Part shown: piece by piece, positions 12,817-24,111 of the stretch
How the letters are laid out: each line of letters opens with the position of its first letter
Position numbering within the stretch: the stretch's first letter is position 1
NCBI GenBank assembly: GCA_027946555.1
Contig: JAPEVC010000021.1
Coordinates: 1-64,000, forward strand
From: Gnomoniopsis sp. IMI 355080
Lineage: Eukaryota > Ascomycota > Sordariomycetes > Diaporthales > Gnomoniaceae
DNA: 64,000 nucleotides
Reading direction: 5' to 3'
Notes under the pieces: model-generated
Database searches by the model: none
What the model saw: the letters and a program-made list of their open reading frames with translations, nothing else
What the model was told of the DNA's origin: nothing
Translations under genes and position numbers: made by a program

Positions 12817-13181
12817 AGCGCGCCGATGTGCTGGATGAACTGGATGCATGATTTTATGAGATACCAATTTGCATCATATATCTATCCATGCTCTACCGTA
12901 GTAAAGGCACGATTGCAATACTCCGCCATTCTATATGGGGTGACTGCCTGTCTCGGTGTTGAATTACTTGCCCCAATTTGGGTGACACAAAAAGGACAAC
13001 CCCACCTGTTCAGTGCCAACGTCCGGGGGGCGGACCCCTGGAATATTTTTCAACTACCAGTGCGAAGGAGGGCAATGAATGAGTCAGTGCAAGTCCACAA
13101 CGCTCCACGGCACTGAACCCACCATAGCAGTGCTTGCTCACCTCTTGACGCTCTGAGACCCATTCTTTTTCCGCTCAAAAT
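12817..13181. other. Promoter interval of TRP2
   Basis: 365 bases between the NuiA-like gene and TRP2, both plus strand. It carries one perfect TGAGTCA at 13080-13086 (listed separately). No open frame of note. Confidence 0.6.
13080..13086. promoter_or_regulatory. Candidate CPC1/Gcn4 site upstream of TRP2
   Basis: TGAGTCA, the exact Gcn4/CPC1 bZIP consensus TGASTCA, lies 95 bases before the TRP2 start codon. Cross-pathway control of amino-acid biosynthesis acts through this element in filamentous fungi, so its place before a tryptophan gene is functionally coherent. A 7-mer can occur by chance, so the support comes from position. Confidence 0.6.
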
Positions 13182-15030
13182 ATGAGTGGCCCAGTTAGTA
13201 TTCCCAAGACGTGGTCATCTCTCGCATCCTGTTCCCAATGGCTCAAACTAACCCTCCTTTGCAGGATCAAATCGCACCGTCCCTCGAGACGGTGAAGGAG
13301 GTGCTTGCCAACCAGAAGGGTTCTAAGAAGCCGAATCTTGTCCCACTCTATGGCCAGATATCCTCCGACCTAATCACGCCGTCGGCCGCCTATCTCAAGG
13401 TTGTGGCGCACACCAAGTCGCCTTATTCCGTTCTTTTCGAGAGCGCAGCCTCCGAGAAAGTCGGCCGGTACAGCTTCGTTGGTGCAGGTCCCAGGAAGAT
13501 CATCAAGACTGGTGAGGGCCATGGCGAGTCTTGCGATCCCGTCCCGGCACTGGAGAAGGAGTTATCTCAGTATGTCGTCGCCGAAGTGCCCGATCTAAAA
13601 TTGCCCCCTCTCACCGGGGGTGCAATCGGGTATATAGGATATGACTGTGTCAGGTAAGGTCGCTGTGTATCATTTATCAATGAACATCTTCTCACAGAAC
13701 TAAAGATACTTCGAGCCAAAAACTGCACGGCCAATGGAGGATGTTTTGAAGATCCCTGAGTCACTCTTCCAGTTTTACGACACCATTGTGGCCTTTGATC
13801 GGTTCTACGGCGTGATCAAGGTCATCACCTACCTGAGGGTGCCCGAGAACCCAGCCGATGTCGACTCTGAGTACGCTAAGGGGACCAAAGTCATTGAGGA
13901 TCTTATTAGGGTCCTCGAAGCGCCCGAGATCCCCTTGCCAGAGCAGAAACCAGTCCGACTGGGCAACGAGCAGAAATCCAACATTGGCCAGGACGGGTAT
14001 GAGAATCACGTCAAGAATCTCAAGAAGCACATTATCACGGGCGACATTATCCAGGCCGTCCCATCTCAGCGCTTCGCCCGGCCCACGGATCTACACCCCT
14101 TCAATATCTATCGGCACCTCCGTACCGTCAATCCTTCGCCATACCTCTTCTACATCGACTGCGAGGATTTTCAAATTGTCGGTGCCTCGCCAGAGCTGCT
14201 TGTAAAGTCCGAAGAGGGCCGCGTAATAACGCATCCTATCGCCGGCACCGTCAAGCGAGGCAAAACACCCGAGGAGGACGAGCGTCTGGCTAACGAGCTG
14301 GCGAATTCCCTCAAAGACCGCGCCGAGCACGTCATGCTGGTCGACCTGGCCCGCAACGATGTCACACGTGTCTGCGACCCGCTGGAAACCCGTGTAGACA
14401 GGCTCATGGTTGTGGAAAAGTTTTCACATGTCCAGCACCTCGTGTCTCAGGTCTCTGGCGTTCTGCGGCCGGATAAGACGAGGTTCGATGCTTTCCGGTC
14501 CATATTTCCGGCTGGCACCGTGTCTGGTGCCCCGAAGGTGAAGGCGATGGAGCTTATCGCCGAGCTGGAGAAGGAGAAGCGAGGCGTCTATGCCGGCGCA
14601 GTTGGATACTTTGGCTACGGAAGTGTGTCCTCTTCTGGTGAGGAGAAGGAAGGAGAGATGGATACTTGCATCGCTCTCCGCACCATGCTGGTCAAGGACG
14701 GCGTGGCGTATCTGCAGGCTGGTAGGTCTTCCTCATCAGCGATTAGCCCCCCGGGAACTGAGTGGTTGCTAATACATGAACAGGCGGTGGCATTGTCTTC
14801 GATTCAGACCCTTACGATGAGTGGATGGAAACCATGGTAAGTCAGCAACTCTATGCCTGCCTGGGACATGATTGAACGCAGTGTCCAGTGAAACAGGCTT
14901 ATATTCACTGCATAGATGCAGCATATGCTAACGCAGAGAACAGAACAAACTCATGTCCAACACGAAAACCATCGAGTCTGCTGAGCAGATATACGCCAGA
15001 AGGCAGGCTAGGGAAGGTGACGGATCATGA
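13182..15030 (+). CDS. trp2: Anthranilate synthase component I
   Basis: Converts chorismate plus ammonia (glutamine-derived, through component II) to anthranilate, the first step of tryptophan synthesis. Proposed exons: 13182-13193, 13265-13653, 13706-14721, 14784-14836 and 14944-15030; total 518 residues. The N-terminal domain has the family's inhibitor-binding region (SPYSVLFESA). The chorismate-binding domain shows PSPYLFYIDC, IAGTVKRGKTPEEDERL, MLVDLARNDVTRVC, FRSIFPAGTVSGAPKVKAMELI and GVYAGAVGYFGY. The first exon encodes only MSGP; its ATG has A at -3. An alternative start at 13241, without the first intron, would give MAQTNPPLQDQ and then the same protein, and sequence alone does not settle which is used. 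A CPC1-type site lies upstream. Confidence 0.96.
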
Positions 15031-15181
15031 TCTTGGCGATGTGTCTTCTGTCTGTTCTCGCGTAGTGCCTCTCTGCATTTAACGGGTCTTGGACCCTAGG
15101 CGTCCGAAGAATCATGCTTCCTCTGGTGTAGACAAACACTTAGACTCCGTTCTGTAAATGGTCCACACTTCAATCAGACCT

Positions 15182-15914
15182 TCAGGCTATCAGAGCCGCA
15201 GCGGCCAGCTCCTGCTCTCCCTCTTCTTTTTTCGGATCCCTCTTCTCCGCCTTCTCCTTCTCATCCAGCTCGTACTGCACACCAGACAAGTCCTGCGATG
15301 GTTTGACCTTGTCCACTCCGTGAAAAGGCTTATATGTCAAGCTGTCCAAGTCAATGTCATTGAAACTGCGAGCCTAGGACAGCAAACATAAGCTCACAGT
15401 ACCATACACATTTGGGCTAGGAAGAATACTCACGCTGATCCCAAACATTCTCGGCTTTCCGGAAGGGTGGACGTCCCTAAAGTCAATTCCGATGCTTGCA
15501 CCACACTTGCCACAAAACAGTTGATCCTTTTGTTTGGTGTTGAACTGATACCGCGACATACGGGTCCATGAGTCGCCATGCCAGGTGACATCCTCATGAG
15601 GCATATCTGCGATAAGTAAGTCAGCCACGTCCGGGACTGAGGGGCTACTTGCAAATGCCTATGTCAAGGTCAGAGGGATGCACGAACAAGTGAGCAAGTA
15701 TCCAAATCGCCGACACGCAGAGCAATCGCATTGGAGAGGCTTGGTCTCTGGCAGCGGCGGCGATAGCGTCACGCTGAATTTGATGTAGCTAAATTGATAT
15801 TCGGCAGTCAGTCATCTCTAGTATCTTAATTTAAGCTCAAAGTAATACATACCCACAATGACAACCTGCCTCATAGGTCGCCTTAGGCTTTTCCACTGGA
15901 GTTTCAGTCGACAT
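15182..15914 (-). CDS. GFA/CENP-V-type zinc-binding protein
   Basis: Member of the glutathione-dependent formaldehyde-activating (GFA)/CENP-V fold family, whose fungal members are mostly uncharacterised. Four exons on the minus strand: 15914-15853, 15788-15688, 15606-15434 and 15373-15182; 175 residues. Zinc ligands are in the family order: CHCG (C18, C20), CDCSAC (C41, C43, C46) and FCGKCG (C86, C89). The second intron uses donor GTTCGT, which restores GYLLTYMPHEDVTWHGDSW; without it the gene looks frameshifted. The C-terminal 60 residues are charged and Ala/Lys/Glu-rich. It converges with TRP2, 151 bases apart. Substrate unknown; glutathione or formaldehyde handling should not be assumed. 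Confidence 0.88.
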
Positions 15915-16603
15915 TGTATCAGAAGAGAGGAAGAAGTGAAATTTGTAAGGTCAGCGCAGCGGTGAATGTGCATTCAGAATATGGCAGCTTTCGAGGCAGC
16001 GGCCCTGTACAAATAGTGTTGCCACGCGTTGCTTTGCGAAAGGTCCTACTTTTGAGACACGGTAGGGAGCTATAATCTTCATCGCGGGGTTTGGTCTGCG
16101 CCTCTTCGGAGGGCGTAGACTAGCGGGGCCGAGTATAAGCAGTACTGGGACATGCATATACTTACTGGTCGTTCATAAGATGAACAGGAAGGGCGAGAAA
16201 AGTGGGTAATTGTGACAACAACCCCTGTACGAAATGGTGCGTGTAAAAGCACATACATCAACAACTCGTCACGCGAGAAATGCTGCGCAGTGCGAAGGCC
16301 GTCTTGATACGGGAAGGGGACGTTCTCAAAGGGCCATAGAAGAGACATTCCGGAATCAGTTCGAGGCACATATTTAGTAACATCAAATGCTCACTCAACT
16401 CAGCGTGTTATTTCCAATTACACATTAAATATTGCTTCTTTAATAAGCTACAGTCCAATTGGACCTGGACCTGACCTGGTATCAACCGACAATAGTGTAG
16501 TGGGTATCAAAATGAAGCCGTGATCTCATGGCCCTCAGAATGCCGTATATCACGTCTTTTCCTCGTCGCTGCCCAATTTATTCAATTTTTTTCCCAATCT
16601 AGA
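15915..16603. other. Intergenic interval upstream of the GFA-type gene
   Basis: About 690 bases between the end of the MFS gene and the start of the GFA-type gene, both minus. It includes AT-rich sequence near 16380-16450. I see no gene or repeat. Confidence 0.6.
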
Positions 16604-18646
16604 TCAGACAGCCTCCGTAGCCTTGTCTCCATGCTTTTTGGGCACCGCAGACGCCTCTGCACCATCCGGTGCGCTTTCCTTCTCGGACTGTGTCTCGTCA
16701 GACGTCTGCGGCGACGATTGCTGCTTTTGTGGCGAAAATGTTGGTGCGAGCTTGCTCTTGGCCCGAATCTTGGCGCCATAAATCCAGAAGATGACAGGAA
16801 TTGGCACCAACACCGCGGCCACACATCCCAACAACGTCGAGGCCCACTCAATACCCATGCCATTGAACATGTATGTAGCGAACAGGGGAAAACCGGCGCC
16901 GCACAGAGAGCGCATGAACGTATTTCCGGCAATGGCCGAGGCGGCAAACATCAAGTAAGCATCCACAAGGTAGTTGAGAGCCTGCAGGAAAATCGACATA
17001 AGACCAAAGCCGGTGAAGAGACCCGAGGCCGTGGGAACCATAAAGCTGATATCGGCGCGATAACCGGTCCATCCAAACTGTTGTAACGTTTGTCAGTAGG
17101 TTGTAAATGCTTATAAATATCAGCAGATGGAAACGTACCCAAAAAATTCCTGCGCAGAAAGCAACGCCTCCCGCAATGATCGAAGGCAGACGCCATTCTG
17201 GAATGGGAATACCATTGTTGCCTGCAAGCTTTCGCTGATACCAAGGTTGCTGGAGGAGAACAACGACGCCGGCGATCAATTCGCCAATGATCATGCCAAA
17301 GAAGCAGAGACCAGCGGGTCCTGATGAAAAGTGATGGACGCCTACAAAAACCAGAGGGTACGCTGTCAGGAACAGGTACAGAATGCCGTAGACGAACGAC
17401 ATGTAGATAGAAAGCAGAAGCACGATGGGCTCTTGAAACAGCAGCCGCATGGGTCGGCTGAAATTCTTCTCCAACATCTCACGAAGGTCCACCTCGATCT
17501 CCTCTTGCTTGGCATGGATAAAGTGGTTCTGGGTCCTGCGACGAAGCTCGGCGGCCTTTGCTACGAGGATCTGCGGCGGATATGTTTCCTCGAGGAAGAG
17601 AAGGTCGAGTACGAAGCTGAAGAATCCCATAATGGCAGTGATGTACATAGTCCACCGCCAGCCCAGGTAGGATTCAACGATGTAGCCACCAATGAACGGG
17701 GCCAACAGTGGGCCAGTAAAGACGGCCATAGAGAAGATGGTAATGGCGATGCCACGAGTTGCATTGTTGAACATATCAGAGAAGACAGCCGCCACGACTG
17801 CCAATGGACAGGCGCCAAAGAATCCGGCAAAAAAGCGACAGATTAAAATCGTTTGGAGATCTTTTCCGGTTCCACATGCGATTGTGAAGAGGGAAAATCC
17901 GAACATGGAGACGATGAGGGGCATTCGACGTCCTTTCAGCTCAGAAAGTGGCGCCCACATGGTGGGACCAAATGCAAACCCGAGGACGTAGAACGAAACT
18001 CCCAGAATGCCGACTTCACTCGAGACGTTGAACTCTGCTGCTATTACGGCGGTGCCCGCCGAGAAAATTGAGGAGGTGAAGGCTGCGGTCAATGTTGTGA
18101 AACCCAGCATGGCAGCCGTCAGAATTCTATGAAATAAATAATTAGTATTTCACTCAGGTAGAGGTATCTTCTTGAGAGAGCCGCAGCAGCCATTGGCATG
18201 TGGCCGGGCGTCAGTAGGACTCACTTCTTATTCAAAGGCCAGTTTTGCGCATGCAGCGGATCATCAGGCCCGTCAAACTCAACCACGAAGGCGTCTTCAT
18301 CGAACTTTGGTGGTATTTCCTTGCCGCCTCCCATCGGGGGCATGGGCCTTCGACTGTCTCTCGTCTGGGTGTTGCTCCGGCCAATGCTCGTTCCCACGGT
18401 CGCGCTATGCTGGCTTCTCGCCGTCTGGATGCGATCGAGCTCGGTAGGATGACGCTCCAGATCGCGTTGTGTTGGTATCCTGCTCATGCCACTGCGGTCG
18501 CGCACGGAACCCGCATATGAGGAAGTTGAGGCGGAAGATGCTGACACGACCCTCTCGATCTCTGCAGAAGCCCGATGATTGTACTTTGCGGCATCCTGTT
18601 CGGAAGCGAGGATCTCGCGATCTATCTCCTCACTTGAATGCGCCAT
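16604..18646 (-). CDS. DHA1-family MFS transporter (drug/polyamine:H+ antiporter type)
   Basis: Plasma-membrane major facilitator of the 12-TM drug:H+ antiporter group related to Flr1/Tpo1. Three exons on the minus strand: 18646-18225, 18126-17139 and 17077-16604; 627 residues. A 140-residue hydrophilic Ser/Arg-rich N-terminus ends in the motif [14 protein letters not shown], typical just before TM1 in this group. Further marks are the loop 2-3 motif [12 protein letters not shown], the antiporter motif C-like [24 protein letters not shown], the central loop with LEETYPP, and the C-terminal [16 protein letters not shown]. The tail is charged and Gln/Ser-rich. Substrate cannot be told from sequence. 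No neighbouring biosynthetic genes suggest a dedicated exporter. Confidence 0.92.
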
Positions 18647-19897
18647 TGTGATTCTGGATTCGGGGCTGGGCGGTGAGATGAGGAGCCAGGGGGAGTTATG
18701 TTGCCCCTGAAGAGGTTGTCGTGATATTTCTGAACTACGCAGTAGATGCCGCTGTGGAGTCTTGTGGCTATGACGTTATGGGATGTGGCGAGTATCGAGA
18801 ATTGATACCGTAGACAAACAACACTTGATTATTACGAGATGTTGGGAAGCGCAATTTATATGGAACGAGCGACAAGAACAGTCTAGAATATTGGCGAGAA
18901 GGGAAGGAAAAAAAAAAATCAAGGTACCGATCCGGGACCGACAGGTTTTGGTAAGGCGGTATATTGAGGACGGGATACTCCGAGGACTTTGAAGGAAGAA
19001 AATACATGGTCGCAACCAGCTCCATGGAGAGGCCCACAACGGCATCAACCTTGGCCTGCTTGGAGGCTGTGCGCGGCTCTCTTCGAGGTCTGCGAGGTAA
19101 GGAATCTGACTAGGTCTATTCCGCAACTCACCTAGCTCCGGGCCGTCGATTAATAAAATCCGCCACCATCCATGGATCTGCTCGGCGCTCGCGCTTATAT
19201 GCAAAGGCCCGTGTCGGCATGTGCAGTTGTCCGGACAGCCCTACGGCACTGCCGCCTTTACTATGTACAGAAACTAGGTACGTTGCATTTCAGCGGAAGT
19301 TCACTCTTACCTTGGCCCGCGCCGCCAAGGCACTATATTACCAATTTGTAACCGCCGCCCAGTGTTCTCTGCTTTGGCATGTAAATACCACACATGTAAG
19401 GGGCACTGGCCTCCGGGCTGTCCTAGATGAAAACATTCAAATCGCCAATGACTTCTGATATACTTAATATCTGCCATATGCAGACAGGACGGGTTTTGCC
19501 TCGGGGCCAGGACTCCATGGAGTCTTCCGTGGAGCTTCACTAACAGTTGTTGCTTCCGGGCCGAGCCGGACAGAATGATACTCTCTCTAGCGTTCGACAA
19601 CTTGATCAAAAGGGCGTGCTTGTTTACTATGTATAACGCCAAGCTCACGGGTTTGCCCATGGCTCTAACCTAATTCTGTTGACTTCTTGTACCTAGCTAG
19701 GTACATGCAGCCATCGTGCGAAGTTGCTACACCGCTTGAGCTGTACAGTAGCGGTAATATTACCATGTACATACATCCACTCCTCCCCGCTCCCGAGACG
19801 GCGACATCATCTCTCAGCGGGAGTCGGTTGGGGTGACTGAGTGGGTCCCCATGTAGTCCGAACACAGTGTGATTCGGTAAAGGAAAGGCGTCGGGCA
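18647..19897. other. Intergenic interval between two transporters
   Basis: 1.25 kb holding the MFS promoter and the 3' region of the sugar transporter. It contains an 11-A run at 18908-18918, CTAGGTACGT at 19274-19283 and an 18-base perfect palindrome at 19688-19705 (listed separately). No gene is supportable. Confidence 0.6.
19688..19705. repeat. 18-base perfect palindrome TGTACCTAGCTAGGTACA
   Basis: Reads identically on both strands over 18 bases. It shares the GTACCTAG / CTAGGTAC half-sites with other intergenic motifs in this window. It lies about 190 bases beyond the stop of the sugar transporter and about 1.04 kb upstream of the MFS start. Confidence 0.85.
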
Positions 19898-21641
19898 TCA
19901 ACGCACCCCCACGCCCCAGTCGTCTCTTTCCAGCAGCGTTGCAGCCTCCTCCAGGCTGAGGCCGCTCGTTTCCGGGTAGATGCGGGCTACGAGCCAGAAG
20001 CCCACCACGCAGACAAGCGCATAGAGCACAAAAGTCCACGACGGCGATAATGCATCCATCAGCGGGAGGAATGTGAGGCCCACTACGAAATTGCAGCCCC
20101 AGTTCGTCCCCGTGGCTGCACCACTTCCCAGAGAGCGCACACTCAGCGAGAAGAGTTCACTTTGCATCCAGGGCACATTGCCCCAGCCAATGGCATAAGA
20201 CGCTACGTATAGCATGATGGAAACCAGCACAAGGACAGCTGCGCCCATATTCTCCTGTGGAGGGGGCGCCGTGCCAGCATCGAGGGCCGCGGTCGATAGA
20301 TCCATCTTGGAGAAACCCCAGGCCGACAGAAGCAGCCCGACGACCATGAAAGGGGTCGAATAGAGAAGGATGCGTCTCCGCCCGATCCTGTCAATGACCA
20401 TAAGCGCAATGATAGTAAACAACCAGTTCGTGAGGGCAACACTCATGGACGTCAGTGTCGGGCTCGTGAAGCCAACCAACTCGAAAATCGTCGCCGAGAA
20501 ATACATCAGTGAGTTCTGTGATGAAAAGTCAGCATCATACTCGAAATGATGGAAGCCTGGAATATACCCACAAAGCCACACAACTGCTGCAGGCCTTGAA
20601 GCATACATGCAATCGCCAATGCGCGCCGGTTTCTCCGCACCGTCAAGAGCTCATCCCATCCATCGAGCAGAGGGCTCTTGGCCTGCGGGCCCCTACGGCG
20701 CGCCCTTTGCGCCTGCTCCTCCTCACGGACCTCAATCTCGATGTCCTTGATGACCACATCTGCCGCCGCCGCCGCACCTGCTGCCCTTCCGGCAATCCGG
20801 CGCACCACCTCCCTCGCCTCGTCTATCCTCCCGACACGCACCAGCCACCTAGGCGTGTCAGGCATGAACAGAAGCAACACAATCTGCAGCAGCGCGGGCG
20901 TTGCGCCCAGCCCGACCATCCAGCGCCAGCCGGTCTCTCTGCGCCCAAACTCGGAGAAGACCCACCCCAAGACATATGCGACGACCTGGCCGCCCGTAAT
21001 GAATACGCTGTTCATCGTGACCAGGCGGCCCCGGTGCGCCGCGGGGGCAAGCTCCGAGATGTACATGGGCACTATGAAGCTGGCGGCGCCGATCGCGGCG
21101 CCGACGATGGACCGGCCGAGGACCATGGCGAGCATACTGCTGCTTAGTGCTTGGAGGAGCGCGCCGGCGATGAAGAGGAGGTCGGCGTAGAGGATAACGC
21201 GTTTGCGTCCGAGGCGGTCGGCGAGGTGGGAGGAGAAGGGGGTCACCAGGAGGGCGAAGAGGGCGGTGGCGGAGGTGATGATGGATTTGTCGAGGGAAGT
21301 GAGCAGGCGGTCGTCGAGGGATTCGTCTATAGAGATAAGTGTCGCTGATATTACACCCGTATCATCTAGGGGAGAAAGACATGATTTTAGCATAGACGAG
21401 CGTTGAGACGGGATGTTGGGTGCCCAGGAGAGGCGCGGAAGGCCGTACATCCAAATAAAAGTCCACTGATACCAGCGGAAAAAGTCAACAGCCACATGAA
21501 CAGACCGGGTGAGGATCCATCCGCCTGGTGCGAGCCTGTGCTGGGATTCGCACCCAAATCTTGGGCATCGTCGAGGACATCTTCGCGGTCGTCTGGGTCG
21601 CGATTCGAGATGAGAGGTTCCTGTAAATTGTCCATTTCCAT
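19898..21641 (-). CDS. Sugar-porter MFS transporter, myo-inositol (ITR1) type
   Basis: Twelve-TM sugar porter. Exons on the minus strand: 21641-21449, 21365-20572 and 20515-19898; 534 residues. The best match is to fungal proton/myo-inositol transporters: LTFSAGISGLLFGYDTGVIS at TM1 (junction in the Tyr codon), ADRLGRKRV, SELAPAAHRGRLVTMNSVFITGGQ, QQLCGFNSLMYFSATIF and GWGNVPWMQSELFSLSVRSLGSG, ending with the sugar-porter PETSGLSLEEA motif. An Ala/Arg/Glu-rich central loop (about residues 250-300) lies between TM6 and TM7. The first ATG (MEMDNL) is chosen; a second Met two codons later is equally possible. The promoter carries GGTACC palindromes. Specificity for inositol is inferred from motifs only. 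Confidence 0.9.
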
Positions 21642-22561
21642 AGATAGAAAAAGCCACCTCAAATTCCTGTCCTGTCCTATATAAAGTCCATTGGACACAA
21701 AAAGAGTAAAGTTGTAGGCTACTTTTAGTATTGAAGGAGGTTTGGACCCTGGCTCAGGGGAGACAAGGCTGACAGTCACATGCCGGTAGAAGGTGGACGT
21801 TTCGCCAGCGACGTTGTCATTGGACCCACCAGAGTGAGTGTGGGGTGTCTAGCTAGCACCCGATTGGGCCCCACGTTTGGTACGTACCTACTTAGGTACC
21901 TAGGTACCCAATCAGGTAGTCACAACTCATCACCAACAAGACATCAAGGACTAAAGCAGAACAAATGAATGCAGCCTGATGTGGAGACACAATTGTGCCC
22001 ATGTGTGCCTTGCTAAGACTTCAACTTGAAATGAGTTCCAATACAAACTCATATTGCTGTCAGGAATATGAAGCACATCATGATTTGTGGCTGTACAAGT
22101 ATTTTGGTAAGTGTCACTGTGTTTCAAGAACCATTCTATCAATACAATAGCCAAGTACCAGACAGATTAAAAAAGATCGGGAAAGGGTCGTCTTCTACCA
22201 AGTACACACTCAAAATAGCCCAGACAAGTCAGCTTCAACCATCTGGGCAGCACCTGTCTGCAGTACATTAGACATTGCCTGTGGAGTATGTTCTCTTTGA
22301 GAAGTGTTACAGCTCAGCCAAAACCTGTTCCAATTGTCTCAGATATTATTGTTTATGCAACCATTAACTGGGTACTATGGTCTATAGTCTTGGGGGCCTG
22401 ACTGCCAGCAGGGTCTCCTAGGGTATATAGCAGTAATGACTGTTTACATAGCATCTCTGCTACCATTACTGGGCACGCGGCGCCAGGGCCAGCCAGCTCC
22501 AGCCTTCGTGATCTTGCAACAGCCAATGTTCTTCCTCTTTCCCCCTTGCGACCCCTGCGTA
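21642..22561. other. Promoter interval of the inositol-type transporter
   Basis: 920 bases between the transporter start and the stop of the RGS gene. It contains the palindromes GGTACGTACC and GGTACCTAGGTACC (listed separately) about 240-270 bases upstream of the start codon. Nothing else is recognised. Confidence 0.6.
21879..21908. repeat. Paired palindromes GGTACGTACC and GGTACCTAGGTACC
   Basis: Two perfect palindromes, 10 bases (21879-21888) and 14 bases (21895-21908), separated by 6 bases, in the promoter of the inositol-type transporter. Same family as the motifs at 19688, 27611, 37241 and 49861. Confidence 0.85.
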
Positions 22562-24111
22562 TTACCGTCCACCGGGTAGCCATAAGCTCCCCACCGTCAA
22601 CAATGCGCTTAGCGCGCCGCCCAGACACACGGAACACAACACCGTCCGGTCTTGGTGGAGCCGGATCTCTCGGCTCTCCACCCGCACGCGCTCGTCCCAG
22701 ATCTTCATTGCCGTTGATCTTCTTTGCCAGCTTTCCCATTTGCTTTTGCACTCCCACTTATTGGCGCCACCAAATGTCTGCATAGCCATCGAGTAGCTTG
22801 TGAACATGCTGTTGGTCGCCGATTGCACCGAGGCCCTCGAGCTAATGCGTGATGATATGTTTCTTGTCGTAAACCGGTCCCGCCGCCGTGAATTGTCGGA
22901 CGAGATGTGCGTTTTGACTTCAGAGACGCTGAGATTGTCATCGTCATCGGCGTCTGATTCTGATACATTGTAGTCGAATCTGTGTTCCCAAGGTCGAAGT
23001 TGACGTAAACGGCGGATATAGAGGAAGAAACAGAGACCTTGAAAGGAGGCAAAGAGGATTGTAAAGCTGGGCCACCAGAAAAAGAGGCTGACGACGCGAT
23101 AAAATTTAGAAAAGGGGCCCATTATGAAGATTAAGCTCAGTCCAAGGCCGATGAGGATGATGAGGGTGGAGAAGGCGCGGACGAGGACAAGACGTGGCGT
23201 GTTTGCGTTCCTCTGGCATTTGCGGATGAAGGCGGGATGTGAGCGGGATTTTAGGATCGTCTCGCATGCTGTGAAGGCGGGTAGGAGGGCGGAAGGGTGT
23301 GTCGTGTACTTCACGGCGTCGAGACATGTAGCAAGGTCCTCGGCGGAGACTTTGAGTCGTCGTGGGGCGTCGACACGGATGTACTGCTGCACAATTTGAT
23401 CGATCTCTCGTCGGCATGGTTGTTGTGCACCTGTTGAACGATGTCAGCCAATCTCAACAAGCAATGCGCTGAGTGTAGTAAACTCACGTGTCGCAGCGTC
23501 CACTCCGTCCGCCGACTCCTTCGATAGATTGTTCGTATTGCCGCCCTGAGATAGCTGCAGCTGCGAACAATTTGTACCTGAGAACCTCCTGGGCGTTGAG
23601 AAGTTTAACGGGTTCGAGTTGACTTTTGTGTGGCCTTGGTCGGAGACTCTGTACAGAGCATCCCTCGCATTTCGCTTGTCCATAATTTCTAGTATCTGCT
23701 CCAGCCTGTCGCTTCCTCCACGCCTATGAGACTGTACGGCTGGTCTGCTTCCAGTACCGTCTCCCTTTCGACGATCACTCGATCCTGGCTTCCATGGTGG
23801 CGACAGGAGCACTTCTTGTGCCGTCAACTCGCTAAAACGGGCAATGTAGCCGCAGAACCAGGTGAAAAACTGCAAGACCTCGGCATTCTCCTCCTCGCAC
23901 ACAAGATAGTCCATAAACTCTGGTAGGGAACATGGCTTCCACGAGGGTCAGCTTCGCATGGGCGGCGAGTAGTAATGAGGTGACTCACTGGAGAGGTCTT
24001 GTTCTTGACGATCTGTTCCAAGGAAAGCTCCTTTGGTGCTCTAGTCCGTCGTGACGGGCTGGCCTCTTCGACTTGGTATATATCTCTTGCCACCTCCGTC
24101 TCGGACAGCAT
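22562..24111 (-). CDS. Membrane-anchored RGS-domain protein (RgsA-like)
   Basis: Regulator of G-protein signalling: an RGS domain accelerates GTP hydrolysis by a G-alpha subunit. Exons on the minus strand: 24111-23989, 23935-23488 and 23430-22562; 479 residues. The RGS domain spans about residues 25-225 and is interrupted by a long Ser/Arg-rich insert. It opens with LSLEQIVKNKTSPPCSLPEFMDYL and EENAEVLQFFTWFCGY, and resumes with VQQYIRVDAPRRLKVS. It is followed by SHPAFIRKCQRNANTPRLVLVRAF, two adjacent hydrophobic helices (about 290-345) and a third near the C-terminus. This layout resembles Aspergillus RgsA rather than FlbA (DEP domains) or Rax1. The assignment within the RGS group is from memory of domain layout. 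Confidence 0.82.

Noticed and set aside
15374..15914. Apparent frameshift in the GFA-type gene between GYLL and the next conserved block
   Set aside because: An intron with donor GTTCGT (15687 down to 15607) restores a continuous family-like protein, so the gene is not broken.
16520..17846. Plus-strand open frames of 171-188 codons
   Set aside because: Antisense to the MFS transporter with no domain of their own.
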